DNA of 64,000 nucleotides from an uncultured Prevotellaceae bacterium (GTDB lineage: Bacteria > Bacteroidota > Bacteroidia > Bacteroidales > Bacteroidaceae), in assembly GCA_947169245.1 (NCBI GenBank), contig CAMVPA010000016.1, forward strand, positions 1 to 64,000, written 5' to 3'. Shown here in pieces: positions 49,487-59,273 of this stretch. How positions within the stretch are numbered: position 1 is the stretch's first letter; each line of letters opens with the position of its first letter. Below the pieces are notes generated by a model, which saw only the letters and a list, made by a program, of their open reading frames with translations, was not told the origin of the DNA and ran no database searches. A program made the position numbers and the translations under genes.

Positions 49487-49763
49487 GATGTTTATGCCAC
49501 TGCAAAGATACTAATTTTTTAGCAAATCACAACCCCAGGCCAACGGCGGACTTCAGCAGGCTGATGTTTATGCCACTGCAAAGATACTAATTTTTTAGCA
49601 AATCACAACGATGACATCGCAACGAACGAAACAAGAAGAGATGTTTATGCCACTGCAAAGATACTAATTTTTTAGCAAATCACAACCCTTGCACACCGCC
49701 ATGTCGTTACCGTCAAGATATTTATACCTCTGCAAAGATACGAAGAAGTAAATAAACCACAAA
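49487..49763 (-). CRISPR. type II-C CRISPR array: three identical 47-bp repeats, one degenerate repeat, three spacers (29, 30, 30 bp)
   Basis: Repeats 49487-49533, 49563-49609, 49640-49686; degenerate 49717-49763. Transcribed-strand repeat GTTGTGATTTGCTAAAAAATTAGTATCTTTGCAGTGGCATAAACATC. Confidence 0.95.
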
Positions 49764-49808
49764 ATTATTAACAAGAAAACTTTGAGACTCGTGAGGAGGG
49801 AAGAAAAT

Positions 49809-49865
49809 AGGTTTATTCACGAAAACACCTAACCACCTAACCCGGCAGGGCGGAAAGGGCGATGT
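49809..49865 (+). repeat. right flanking direct repeat of the CRISPR-Cas locus
   Basis: AGGTTTATTCACGAAAACACCTAACCACCTAACCCGGCAGGGCGGAAAGGGCGATGT; 51/57 identical to 41895-41951. Confidence 0.9.
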
Positions 49866-49934
49866 GCAGGGCGTATGAGAAGGGGTAGGTGTTGCGCGGA
49901 CACCTAACCCAGAGGTAACCTTTTTGGGAAATGT

Positions 49935-50030
49935 ACTACCTCTGGCTATCGCCGAAGGTAGGCTGCATCTCGGAAAAACAAAGAAAAAAGTATTTTCCTT
50001 TGGTTTTTCGCTCGATTTGTAGTACCTTTG
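49935..50030 (+). promoter_or_regulatory. dispersed hairpin + promoter module upstream of thrS
   Basis: CTACCTctGGCtatcGCCgaAGGTAG hairpin, GGCTGCATCTCGGAAAA, then TTTG-N20-TACCTTTG; paralogous to 57635-57727 (-). Confidence 0.8.
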
Positions 50031-50062
50031 CGCTCAATTTAAACCAAACATATATTGTAGAT

Positions 50063-52009
50063 ATGGAAATTAAGATTACTTTCCCCGACGGATCTGTTCG
50101 CTCGTATGAGCAGGGCGTCACAGGATTTCAGATTGCCGAGAGCATCTCACCGGCTCTGGCACGCAGCGTACTGGCCTGCGGAGTGAACGGTGAGACCGTA
50201 GAGCTGAACCGTCCCATCATGGAGGACGCCACCATCGCTCTTTACAAGTGGGAAGACGCCGAGGGTAAGCACACCTTCTGGCACACCAGCGCACACCTTC
50301 TGGCCGAGGCTTTGCAGGCTTTGTATCCTGGCATCCAGTTCGGCTTCGGTCCTGCCGTCGAGAACGGATTCTTCTACGACGTGCTGCTGCCTGGCGACGA
50401 GAGCATCAAGGAGAGCGACTTCCCGAAGATTGAACAGAAGATGAAGGAGCTGGCCTCGCTGAAGGAGCCTGTCGTTCGCAAGGAGGTGGCCAAGGCCGAC
50501 GCCCTGAAGGCGTTTGCTGCCGACGGTCAGACCTACAAGTGCGAGCACATTGAGCAGGACCTCGAGGACGGCACCATCACCACTTATACGCAGGGTGCCT
50601 TCACCGACCTCTGCCGCGGTCCGCACCTCGTCGACACGGGCGAGATCAAGGCCATCAAGCTGACGAGCGTTGCCGGTGCCTTCTGGCGTGGCGATGCTAC
50701 CCGCGAGCAGATGCAGCGTCTCTACGGCATCACGTTCCCCAAGAAGAAGATGCTCGACGAGTATCTGGTCATGCTGGAGGAGGCCAAGAAGCGCGACCAC
50801 CGCAAGATTGGCAAGGAGATGGAGCTCTTCATGTTCTCCGAGCGCGTCGGCAAGGGCCTGCCCATCTGGCTGCCGAAGGGCACCGACCTGCGTCTGCGCC
50901 TGCAGGACCACCTGCGCAAGGTGCAGAAGCGTTACGGCTATCAGGAGGTCATCACGCCGCACATCGGCGGCAAGAGCCTCTACGTCACCTCAGGCCACTA
51001 CGCCCACTACGGCAAGGACTCCTTCCGCCCCATCACTACTCCCGAGGAGGGCGAAGAGTACATGCTGAAACCCATGAACTGCCCGCACCACTGCGAGATT
51101 TTCGCTAATAAGCCCCGTTCATACAAGGACCTGCCCCTGCGCATCGCCGAGTTCGGCACCGTCTACCGTTACGAGCAGAGTGGCGAGCTGCACGGACTGA
51201 CCCGTGTACGTTCCTTTACTCAGGACGACGCCCACCTCTTCTGCCGTCCCGACCAGGTGAAGCAGGAGTTCCTGAACGTGATGGACATCATCGGTGTGGT
51301 GCTGACGGCCTTCGGCTTCAACTTCGAGGCTCAGATCTCACTGCGCGACCCCAACGACCACGACAAGTACGTGGGCAGCGACGAAGACTGGGCACTGGCC
51401 GAGAAGGCTATCCAGGAGGCTTGCGAGGAGAAGGGCCTGAAGGCCAAGGTGGAGTACGGTGAGGCCGCTTTCTACGGTCCTAAGCTCGACTTCATGATCA
51501 AGGACGCCATCGGCCGTCGCTGGCAGCTGGGTACCATCCAGGTGGACTACAATCTGCCGAAGCGCTTCCAGCTGGAGTACACCGACGAGGACAACCAGAA
51601 GAAGACGCCCGTCATGATTCACCGCGCACCGTTCGGCTCACTGGAGCGTTTCACCGCCGTACTCATCGAGCACACCAGCGGTCACTTCCCCCTCTGGCTC
51701 ACGCCCGAACAGGTGGCCATCCTGCCGCTGTCGGAGAAGTACAATGACTACGCCCAGGAGGTCTGCAAGAAGTTCAGCGAGGGTGGCGTACGCGCTACCA
51801 TCGACCTGCGCAACGAGAAGCTGGGCCGCAAGATTCGCGACAACGAGCTGAAGCGCATCCCCTACATGGTCATCGTCGGCGAGAAGGAAGCCGCCGACGG
51901 CACTGTTGCCGTGCGTCCTCAGGGCGGTGGTGAGCAGAGCGTCAAGACCATTCAGGAGTTCATCGACGAGGTGAACGCCCAGGTTCGTGAGATGACAAAG
52001 GACTTCTAA
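50063..52009 (+). CDS. thrS: threonyl-tRNA synthetase
   Basis: Start at [21 protein letters not shown] (TGS domain); [27 protein letters not shown]. Confidence 0.97.
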   Translation: MEIKITFPDGSVRSYEQGVTGFQIAESISPALARSVLACGVNGETVELNRPIMEDATIALYKWEDAEGKHTFWHTSAHLLAEALQALYPGIQFGFGPAVENGFFYDVLLPGDESIKESDFPKIEQKMKELASLKEPVVRKEVAKADALKAFAADGQTYKCEHIEQDLEDGTITTYTQGAFTDLCRGPHLVDTGEIKAIKLTSVAGAFWRGDATREQMQRLYGITFPKKKMLDEYLVMLEEAKKRDHRKIGKEMELFMFSERVGKGLPIWLPKGTDLRLRLQDHLRKVQKRYGYQEVITPHIGGKSLYVTSGHYAHYGKDSFRPITTPEEGEEYMLKPMNCPHHCEIFANKPRSYKDLPLRIAEFGTVYRYEQSGELHGLTRVRSFTQDDAHLFCRPDQVKQEFLNVMDIIGVVLTAFGFNFEAQISLRDPNDHDKYVGSDEDWALAEKAIQEACEEKGLKAKVEYGEAAFYGPKLDFMIKDAIGRRWQLGTIQVDYNLPKRFQLEYTDEDNQKKTPVMIHRAPFGSLERFTAVLIEHTSGHFPLWLTPEQVAILPLSEKYNDYAQEVCKKFSEGGVRATIDLRNEKLGRKIRDNELKRIPYMVIVGEKEAADGTVAVRPQGGGEQSVKTIQEFIDEVNAQVREMTKDF

Positions 52010-52032
52010 ACGCGTCCGATAACACCATAAAA

Positions 52033-52069
52033 AGCGCCCCAGAGGATTCTGTTCCCTGGGGCGTTTTCT
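52033..52069 (+). terminator. rho-independent terminator after thrS
   Basis: GCGCCCCAGaggattctgttcCCTGGGGCGTTTT. Confidence 0.85.
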
Positions 52070-52129
52070 TGTTCAGTAGTGGTTCGCAGAAAGCGTTCGC
52101 TTAAACAAGGTTATTTTGTCTGAACAACG

Positions 52130-54997
52130 CTATTTCACGATGACCTTCTTGGACTTGCCGTTCTGTCTTACAACGAAAATTCCCTGTTCGGGTGCTGACG
52201 ACAGGCGCTGTCCGCTGAGGTTGTAATACACGACGGAGTGCTGGCTGTCGGCATCGGTTGCCTGAGGCGTCTGTATCTGGTTAGTTTGCGACGGATACTT
52301 CAGGAGCTGCACCTCAGAGCAACGGAACTCCGTGTGCTGGGAGCGCCCGTCCATCTGCCATCCTAAGACGACCGACTGTTCTTCCTCCAGCATGAAACGG
52401 ACGCCATAGAACGAGCCGTCGGTCGATGCCGTAGACAGTCGGCCCCACGCCATCGCCTTGCTTTCCACATCGGCTGTCGACAGGGGCTGGCTGGATACCA
52501 TAAGATAGGACTTGCCCATCTGTGACGGTTCGATGGAATGATAGGCGCCTCCAAAATAGTAGTTTCCAGCGGGCAACGTCACCTCCATGTAGAGGCGCTG
52601 GTTGGCATGGTCGGAAGCCTTCATCAGAGCGTCGCTTTCCTCCCATCGTCCCAGTTGCAGGCAGTTGTCGCCCGTATAGTTGTCGATGCCATGTTTCACG
52701 CCCTGGTCGCCCAGGTCAATCTCGTAGTTCTCCACCGTCCAGTATTTGGGTGTTCCGAAGCGGTAGTACTTGCCCGACGGCGCTTTCTGGTCGGAGCGGG
52801 TGAATTTGCTGGCCTGACGCAGATAGGTCTTGGTGACATCCGTGCCTGTTCCCTTCGGTTGCACACAGGCACCGGTGGTGAACACGACCTCATACTGTCC
52901 CATGGTCTGCAAAGCCGAGAAGGCGGTGGCTACAGAGGCGTAGGCGCTATTGAGTTCGTCGGCAGAAGCGTTGCTGTCAACCGAGGCCGTTGCAGCGAGT
53001 GCCTCATCCAGCGCATTGACCAGCGCTTCCTTATACTGTCCGGGCTTTGTACCGACATTCTTCTGTGCCGTATTCAGCAGAGTGATTGCCTGCTGTCGCA
53101 ACTCCTGATATTGCTCGTAGGTAGTCTGTCCGATGACCAATGTAAAGCCGCCCTTCGGCAGACAGTCTATCGACAGCTGGTCGGCGGAGGTGACAATCCG
53201 GTGGGTCATGCTGAACGTCTCAGCGTCAGCCCCATCGGCCAGACAAGTGAGCAGATGGTTGCCTGTCGACAGGAAGTCGAGGCTGATGTCCTGCTGGCGC
53301 GCTTTGTTCTCGCCGTTCAGACAGGCCACATACCACGTGTCGCCCTTGCGGCGAGCCACCACGAAAGCCTTACCGGGATAGCCGTCGAGGAAGCGGGTCT
53401 CGTCCCACGCCACGGGAACCTTCATCATGTGCAGCTGTGCCTCGTAAGGCAGCGCAAGGAACCCTTCGGGGCGGTCGGCCCAGTGCTGTATGCCCGACTC
53501 GAAAGCCACCGACAGCGCCAGCTCGTGGGCAAACGATGTGGTGTGGGGATGCTGTGAGTTGGTGAAGGCCACAGGCGTATAGTCCATCGGTCCTACCACG
53601 TTGCGGGTGTAGGGCAGCAGACAGTTGATGCGTGCTCCCTCACTGGTCATCGTGGGGCCGTTGTTATACTGCTCGGCACCGTAGACGGCCTCCTGCGACA
53701 TGAGGTGCGGATAAGTGCGGCTCCAACCACGGGGAATGGTACATCCGTGGAAGTTCACCAGCAGGCTGTATTTGGCAGCATCCTCCAGAATGTCGGCAAA
53801 GTAGTTCATCGTGTGCTGCTTGTCACTCTCGAAGAAGTCAATCTTCACGCCGGCCACGCCGAGGTTCTTCAGCCACGCAAACTCCTTGACACGCGCGTCG
53901 TGGGTCTGTATCTTGGAGTTTCTGGAGTCATACCAGAGCATGGGTTTCACCTTTTTATTACGCGCATAGCGAACGGCACTCTCTACGTTGCCGCCGTTCG
54001 TCATGCTTTCCCATTCCCAGTCGAAGAGCACGTACTCCCACCCCATCTTCGCGGCCAGGTCTACGTACTGCTTACATATCTGGTAGTCCTTGGTGCCGTG
54101 GTTGTAGGCCCAGTAGATCCATGCGGCGCGGCCCGGCTGCACGAAGTCGGTATTCTCCAGCTTGCAGGGGTCGGAGACGTCTTCTACAAGTGTAGACTCA
54201 ACGACAGAACCCAGGCTGCCGATAATCATCACACGCCAGGGCGACACCCAGTCGGTGCCGGTGTACGACGGCTTGGCATCGCCAATGCCGTAGCCCTCGG
54301 AGTCGAGGGGATAGGCCACCTTGTACTGGCTGGCGCTGGCGGTATTGTCTAAATGCGTGGCACTGTAGTTGCGCCCGATGTTGGCCTCGGTTATCAGCAT
54401 GAAGGTGCCGTCGAGCTCAAAGAGAGCCGGAAACACCCACGTGCCGGTCTTGCCCGAAGACGCCTGATAAGGGAAGTCGCCCTCATACGACGTGTTGAAC
54501 GCCTGCAACCAACGGTGGGCCTTAGTCGGTATCTGGTAAGAGGTCTGTTCGTTGCTGAAGGCCATCTTCTTGCCAGCCTCGCCCGGCAGCTTGTAGCGGA
54601 ACGTCACACCGTCCTCGTAGGCACGTATCTCGACAGTGACGGGTGCCTGTTTGGAGTTGACGAACGTCACCTCCGTGCTATTGGCCTTACACTGGCTCAC
54701 TGCGCGCTTGCCGTGCAGATTGTTGTAAGTGTCGGTGACGACGACAGGGTCGGTGGCACTCTGGAAAGTCATTCCCGTGCCATAGCTGCCCCCCGTCAGC
54801 GCGAGGCCGAGCTTCACCTTCGTCATTTGCTTCCCCTCTGCGTTCTTCACAATCAGGTAGGGTTGCGACGCGAAGTCGACATCGACCGTGAGTCCGCTCG
54901 TAGGACTGGTCAGCGTTGCTACTACGTCAGCCTTAACCGGGCTGAACGCTGCTACTAAAGCGACAATCGCTATGGCTCTCTGGAATAAGGACTTCAT
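52130..54997 (-). CDS. GH97-family glycoside hydrolase (SusB-like) with C-terminal sorting-type domain
   Basis: AWIYWAYNHGTKDYQICKQYVDLAAKMGWEYVLFDWEW, GVAGVKIDFFESDKQ, NFHGCTIPRGWSRTYPHLMSQEAVYGAEQ. Confidence 0.9.
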   Translation of the reverse strand: MKSLFQRAIAIVALVAAFSPVKADVVATLTSPTSGLTVDVDFASQPYLIVKNAEGKQMTKVKLGLALTGGSYGTGMTFQSATDPVVVTDTYNNLHGKRAVSQCKANSTEVTFVNSKQAPVTVEIRAYEDGVTFRYKLPGEAGKKMAFSNEQTSYQIPTKAHRWLQAFNTSYEGDFPYQASSGKTGTWVFPALFELDGTFMLITEANIGRNYSATHLDNTASASQYKVAYPLDSEGYGIGDAKPSYTGTDWVSPWRVMIIGSLGSVVESTLVEDVSDPCKLENTDFVQPGRAAWIYWAYNHGTKDYQICKQYVDLAAKMGWEYVLFDWEWESMTNGGNVESAVRYARNKKVKPMLWYDSRNSKIQTHDARVKEFAWLKNLGVAGVKIDFFESDKQHTMNYFADILEDAAKYSLLVNFHGCTIPRGWSRTYPHLMSQEAVYGAEQYNNGPTMTSEGARINCLLPYTRNVVGPMDYTPVAFTNSQHPHTTSFAHELALSVAFESGIQHWADRPEGFLALPYEAQLHMMKVPVAWDETRFLDGYPGKAFVVARRKGDTWYVACLNGENKARQQDISLDFLSTGNHLLTCLADGADAETFSMTHRIVTSADQLSIDCLPKGGFTLVIGQTTYEQYQELRQQAITLLNTAQKNVGTKPGQYKEALVNALDEALAATASVDSNASADELNSAYASVATAFSALQTMGQYEVVFTTGACVQPKGTGTDVTKTYLRQASKFTRSDQKAPSGKYYRFGTPKYWTVENYEIDLGDQGVKHGIDNYTGDNCLQLGRWEESDALMKASDHANQRLYMEVTLPAGNYYFGGAYHSIEPSQMGKSYLMVSSQPLSTADVESKAMAWGRLSTASTDGSFYGVRFMLEEEQSVVLGWQMDGRSQHTEFRCSEVQLLKYPSQTNQIQTPQATDADSQHSVVYYNLSGQRLSSAPEQGIFVVRQNGKSKKVIVK

Positions 54998-55030
54998 GAG
55001 CCTGGAATCAAAATCTATAATAAACCTATC

Positions 55031-56503
55031 TTAGAAGAACTTCTCCGTTTCGGGGCCGTGACAGTAGCTTGTACCGTCGAAGCAGTGGGTGCAGACCTTG
55101 CACTTCGGCATGCCGATGGCCTCGATGAGGTCTTCGAGCTTGGCAAACTTCAGCGTCGTCAGTCCCAGACGGCGGGCAATCTCGCTGACCATGCGCTTAT
55201 ACTCGGGCGAGTCGGTCTGTGCATACTTCTCGAGGTTCTTCTTGTCGTCGCCCTCGAAGTCGCGGATGATGCGGCGCGTAATCAGTTCCAGGTCGCTCTT
55301 AGAAGCGGTGAAGCCGATGAACGGACAGCCGTAGACCAGCGGCGGACAGGAGATGCGGCAGTGAACCTCCTTGGCACCATACTCAAAGAACGTACGGACA
55401 TTGTCGCGCAGCTGGGTGCCACGCACGATGCTGTCATCGCAGAACACCACGCGGCGGTCCTTCAGCAGGGCACCGTTGGGGATGAGCTTCATCTTGGCCA
55501 CGAGGTCGCGACGGCTCTGATTGCCGGGCGTAAAGGAGCGGGGCCAGGTGGGTGTATACTTCAGGACGGCACGCTCGTAGGGCACGTTCTTGCCCTCGGC
55601 ATAGCCTAAGGCCATACCAACACCGGAGTCGGGAACACCACAGACGCAGTCGACCTCCGTTTCGTCCTTCTCGCCCAGCTTGCGGCCGTTGTCCTCGCGC
55701 ACCTTCTCGACGTTGATGCCCTCGTAGTCGCTGGCGGGGAAGCCGTAGTAGACCCAGAGGAACGAGCAGATCTGCTCGTGCTCGAAGGCAGGCTGCAGCA
55801 CCTCGATGCTGTCGTTACGCAGACGGACAATCTCGCCGGGACCGAGGTCGCGCACCACCTTATAGTCAAGGTTGGGGAAGCTGCAGGTCTCTGAGCTGAC
55901 GGCGTGGGCCTTGATGACCTCCTCGGTGCCGATGGGCGTCAGACGGTGAATCTCCTTACGGCCGATGACGATGGGCGTGCGGCCCAGGAAGTCGCGGGCG
56001 GCGATGATGCCGTCCTCGGTGAGGATCAGCATCGAGCAGGAGCCGTCAATCTTACGGTAGACGTTGTTGATGCCCTCGACGAACGTGTTGCCCATGTTGA
56101 TGAGCAGTGCCACAAGCTCCGTCTGGTTGATGTTGTTGGCCGACATCTCGCTGAAGTGCATGCGCTGCTCCAACAGTTCCTTGGCAATCTCGGGCAGGTT
56201 GTTGATCTTGGCCACCGTCACCACGGCGTAGCGCCCCAGGTGGGAGTTGACGATGATGGGCTGCGGGTCGGTATCGCTGATGACGCCGATGCCCTGCTGT
56301 CCCTTGAACTGGTCGAGCTCGTCCTCAAAGCGTGAACGGAAATAGTCGCGTTCCAGCGAGTGGATGCTACGGTTGAAGCCGCGCTCCTTGTCGAAGGTGA
56401 CCATACCGGCACGCTTGGTGCCGAGGTGTGAGTTGTAGTCGGTGCCGTAGAACAGGTCGTTCACGCACTCTTTCGTGCTGATTGTTCCAAAGAATCCACC
56501 CAT
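55031..56503 (-). CDS. amidophosphoribosyltransferase-like protein (PurF paralogue)
   Basis: GTKRAGMVTF glutaminase-like N-terminus; PRTase motif VVFCDDSIVRGTQLRD. Confidence 0.88.
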   Translation of the reverse strand: MGGFFGTISTKECVNDLFYGTDYNSHLGTKRAGMVTFDKERGFNRSIHSLERDYFRSRFEDELDQFKGQQGIGVISDTDPQPIIVNSHLGRYAVVTVAKINNLPEIAKELLEQRMHFSEMSANNINQTELVALLINMGNTFVEGINNVYRKIDGSCSMLILTEDGIIAARDFLGRTPIVIGRKEIHRLTPIGTEEVIKAHAVSSETCSFPNLDYKVVRDLGPGEIVRLRNDSIEVLQPAFEHEQICSFLWVYYGFPASDYEGINVEKVREDNGRKLGEKDETEVDCVCGVPDSGVGMALGYAEGKNVPYERAVLKYTPTWPRSFTPGNQSRRDLVAKMKLIPNGALLKDRRVVFCDDSIVRGTQLRDNVRTFFEYGAKEVHCRISCPPLVYGCPFIGFTASKSDLELITRRIIRDFEGDDKKNLEKYAQTDSPEYKRMVSEIARRLGLTTLKFAKLEDLIEAIGMPKCKVCTHCFDGTSYCHGPETEKFF

Positions 56504-56536
56504 GTTTTGTCTTCTTACCTTTTTTACTTAATACCT

Positions 56537-57001
56537 TTATACAAAATAATAGAGGAACGACGCGATGCCTTCAAGAGCGGGTTTGCGTTGTCCCTCAATT
56601 TCTATACGGAATTCTATCTCGGCCTTACAGATGCCGCGCAGGTTCTGGATGTTGTGCAGCTTCGTGACCAGACGGATGCGCGACCCTGTGATGACGGGCT
56701 GTCCGAAGCGCATCTTGTCCATGCCGTAGTTGACGAGCATCTTGATGTTGTGTACCTCAATGATCTGGTCCCACATGTAGGGCAGCAGCGACAGCGTCAG
56801 GTAGCCGTGGGCAATGGTGCTCTGATACTGGCTCTCCTGCTTGGCGCGCTCCACATCGACGTGAATCCACTGGTGGTCGAGCGTGGCGTCGGCAAAAAGG
56901 TTGATACGGTCCTGGTCTACCTGCAGCCACTCGGAAGCACCGAGTTCCTCACCTAAGTGGGCTGCAAATTCGTCGTAGCTGTTAATGACTAATTTTCCCA
57001 T
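56537..57001 (-). CDS. MaoC-like dehydratase
   Basis: Start at MGKLVINSYDEFAAHLGEELGASEW; DQDRINLFADATLDHQWIHVD, IAHGYLTLSLLPYM. Confidence 0.88.
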   Translation of the reverse strand: MGKLVINSYDEFAAHLGEELGASEWLQVDQDRINLFADATLDHQWIHVDVERAKQESQYQSTIAHGYLTLSLLPYMWDQIIEVHNIKMLVNYGMDKMRFGQPVITGSRIRLVTKLHNIQNLRGICKAEIEFRIEIEGQRKPALEGIASFLYYFV

Positions 57002-57005
57002 GTTG

Positions 57006-57623
57006 TTATCGTTTATCAATGAATTTCCAATCCTTATACTGACTGCGGGGGAAGACGAAAAGATTATCGCTGATGCCACCCGAGCGGAAGTTGCTGATGA
57101 GGATGTTCGTCCAGACGAAAGCCACCTTGATACGCAGTCGCAAAGGGGTCAGCGAACCACGCTTCACCCATGCCTGCACCTCCTTGACGGTGCCCTTGGC
57201 ATGACGCTTCTGCTTCAGCAACAGCAGCAGGTTGTCGCCGTCCTCGCTGATGGCATAGTCGAAGTCGTCGAGTGTGAACTTGAACTTACCGCTGTATTTG
57301 TCCTTCTTGTCCGACTGGGCATCGTGAATCTCGACAGTCTTTTTCTTGCGGTAGGCCATGTAGGCCGTCTTACCGTCGTTCCAGGTGTTCACCTTCTCGT
57401 CAACAAACTTCTGCTTTTTCTCCTTATACCAGATGGTTCCCTGCGTCTTATAGAGTCCTACAATATTCACATCGTAGTGCAGCGTAGCCCCTTGAGGGCC
57501 GAAGACCATGTTGTAGGTCTTCTCGAATATACGTCTCGCCTGCCGGGCGTTTGGCGTCTCCTGAGCAGTGGCTGCCAGCGTTGTCAGGACAACGAGCAGC
57601 ATCATAACATACCGTCTAACCAT
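57006..57623 (-). CDS. secreted LolA-like/DUF protein
   Basis: Signal peptide; IVGLYKTQGTIWYKEKKQKFVDEKVNTWNDGKTAYMAY. Confidence 0.6.
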   Translation of the reverse strand: MVRRYVMMLLVVLTTLAATAQETPNARQARRIFEKTYNMVFGPQGATLHYDVNIVGLYKTQGTIWYKEKKQKFVDEKVNTWNDGKTAYMAYRKKKTVEIHDAQSDKKDKYSGKFKFTLDDFDYAISEDGDNLLLLLKQKRHAKGTVKEVQAWVKRGSLTPLRLRIKVAFVWTNILISNFRSGGISDNLFVFPRSQYKDWKFIDKR

Positions 57624-57634
57624 ATTTCAGGCTG

Positions 57635-57727
57635 CAAAGGTAGTGCAAATCGAACGAAAATGCAAATTTATTTGCAATTTTCTGAGATGCAGCCTACCTT
57701 CGCGTTGCAAATGCAACGCAAAGGTAC
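57635..57727 (-). promoter_or_regulatory. dispersed hairpin + promoter module
   Basis: Minus strand TACCTTtGCGTTGCatttGCAACGCgAAGGTA hairpin, GGCTGCATCTCAGAAAA, TTTG-N20-TACCTTTG. Confidence 0.8.
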
Positions 57728-57734
57728 TAAATAA

Positions 57735-59204
57735 TTATGAATCATTTTGCTTCAGCTCCTCAATCATCTGATCGATCTTCGCCAGCTCCCGAGGAATGTG
57801 AATGCTCTGCGGACAGTGGGGCTCGCACTGGCCACACTGGATGCAGTGGTCGGGCTGGCGGTCGCGGGGCACGACACGGTCAAGCGAGATGAGATACTGG
57901 CGGCGGTGCTTGCGATATTCCGGGTCACCAGCCCCCATGGGCAGAGAACCCTCGTTCTTACATTTATTATAATGTACGAAGATGGCGGGAATGTCGATGC
58001 CGTAGGGACAGGGCATGCAGTACTTACAGTCGTTGCAGGGAATATTTTCAAGGCCCACAATCTTCTGCGCCACCTCCTTGTCGAGATAGCGCATCTCGTC
58101 GTCGGTCAGGGGCTGGAGCGGACAGTACGACAGCAGGTTGTCCTTCAGATGCTCCATGTAGGTCATGCCGCTGAGCACGGTGAGCACACCCTCTGGCGTA
58201 CCGGCATAGCGGAAGGCCCACGAGGCGACGCTACGCTCAGGGGCATGGCTCTTCAGCTCGGTGGCGAGGTACTGTGGCAGGTTGGCCAGTCGTCCGCCCA
58301 ATAGGGGCTCCATGATGACGGCAGGGATCTGCAGCTTTTGGAGTTCGTCGTAGAGGTAATGCGCGTCGACATTGTTCTTGCTGATCTCGTTGGCGAAGTC
58401 CCAGTCCAGGTAGTTCAGCTCTATCTGTACGAAGTCCCAATGATACTTGTCGTGCTGGGCAAGGATCTCGTCGAACACCTCCTGCTTGCCGTGGAACGAG
58501 AAGCCGAGGTTACGGATGCGGCCTGCCTCGCGCTCCTGCATCAAGAAGTCCATGATGCCGTTGTCCACATAACGCTTCTGGAACTCCTCCATTGCGCCGC
58601 CCACGGCGTGCAGCAGGTAATAGTCGATGTAGTCCACCTGCAGCTCCTTCAGCGAGTTACGGTACATCTCGATAGCCTTCTCACGCTGATGGTAGTCAGG
58701 ATTGAAATTCGAGAGTTTCGTGGCCACAAAGTACTCCGAGCGTTTGTGCCGGTTCAGAGCGATGCCCGTGCAGCGCTCCGACATTCCCTGACAGTAGACG
58801 GGGCTGGTGTCGATGTAGTTCAGACCATGCTCCAGGGCGTAGTCGATTTGGCGGTTAATCATCTCCTGGTCGAACTCGTTGTCGTTGCCGGGTTTTGTCG
58901 GCAGACGCATCATGCCATAGCCCAAGAGCGACACTTTTTCACCTGTCTTCGGATTCTTCCGATATGTCATCTTTCCCACTGGCGGCTCCACCTGGTTCTT
59001 ATACTCCTCAGCGGCCTTGCCTCCAGCTTTGTCGGCCTGCTTACAGCCTGCCAGCGTGGCAGCCGTTGCCACCGTTCCGGTGCCAAACAGCTTCAGGAAA
59101 GTGCGGCGGGAAAGAAGACCCCCTCCCAGAAGACCCACCCCCTGCCCCTCCCTATGAGGGAGGGAAGTAGATACTCCTTGCTTGTTCTTATTTTGTTCAA
59201 TCAT
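57735..59204 (-). CDS. aldo/keto reductase with C-terminal 4Fe-4S domain and Tat-like signal
   Basis: SRRTFLKLFGTGTVATAATLAGC; GLNYIDTSPVYCQGMSE; CxxCxxC clusters. Confidence 0.9.
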   Translation of the reverse strand: MIEQNKNKQGVSTSLPHREGQGVGLLGGGLLSRRTFLKLFGTGTVATAATLAGCKQADKAGGKAAEEYKNQVEPPVGKMTYRKNPKTGEKVSLLGYGMMRLPTKPGNDNEFDQEMINRQIDYALEHGLNYIDTSPVYCQGMSERCTGIALNRHKRSEYFVATKLSNFNPDYHQREKAIEMYRNSLKELQVDYIDYYLLHAVGGAMEEFQKRYVDNGIMDFLMQEREAGRIRNLGFSFHGKQEVFDEILAQHDKYHWDFVQIELNYLDWDFANEISKNNVDAHYLYDELQKLQIPAVIMEPLLGGRLANLPQYLATELKSHAPERSVASWAFRYAGTPEGVLTVLSGMTYMEHLKDNLLSYCPLQPLTDDEMRYLDKEVAQKIVGLENIPCNDCKYCMPCPYGIDIPAIFVHYNKCKNEGSLPMGAGDPEYRKHRRQYLISLDRVVPRDRQPDHCIQCGQCEPHCPQSIHIPRELAKIDQMIEELKQNDS

Positions 59205-59273
59205 ACTCCTTGCTTAATGTTATTGTTCCATATTCATAACGATTTGTACACCCACAGGTAACTTCTCCCCTCC

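Noticed and set aside
52538-53557. Plus-strand 339-aa ORF
   Set aside because: Antisense shadow of the GH97 gene.
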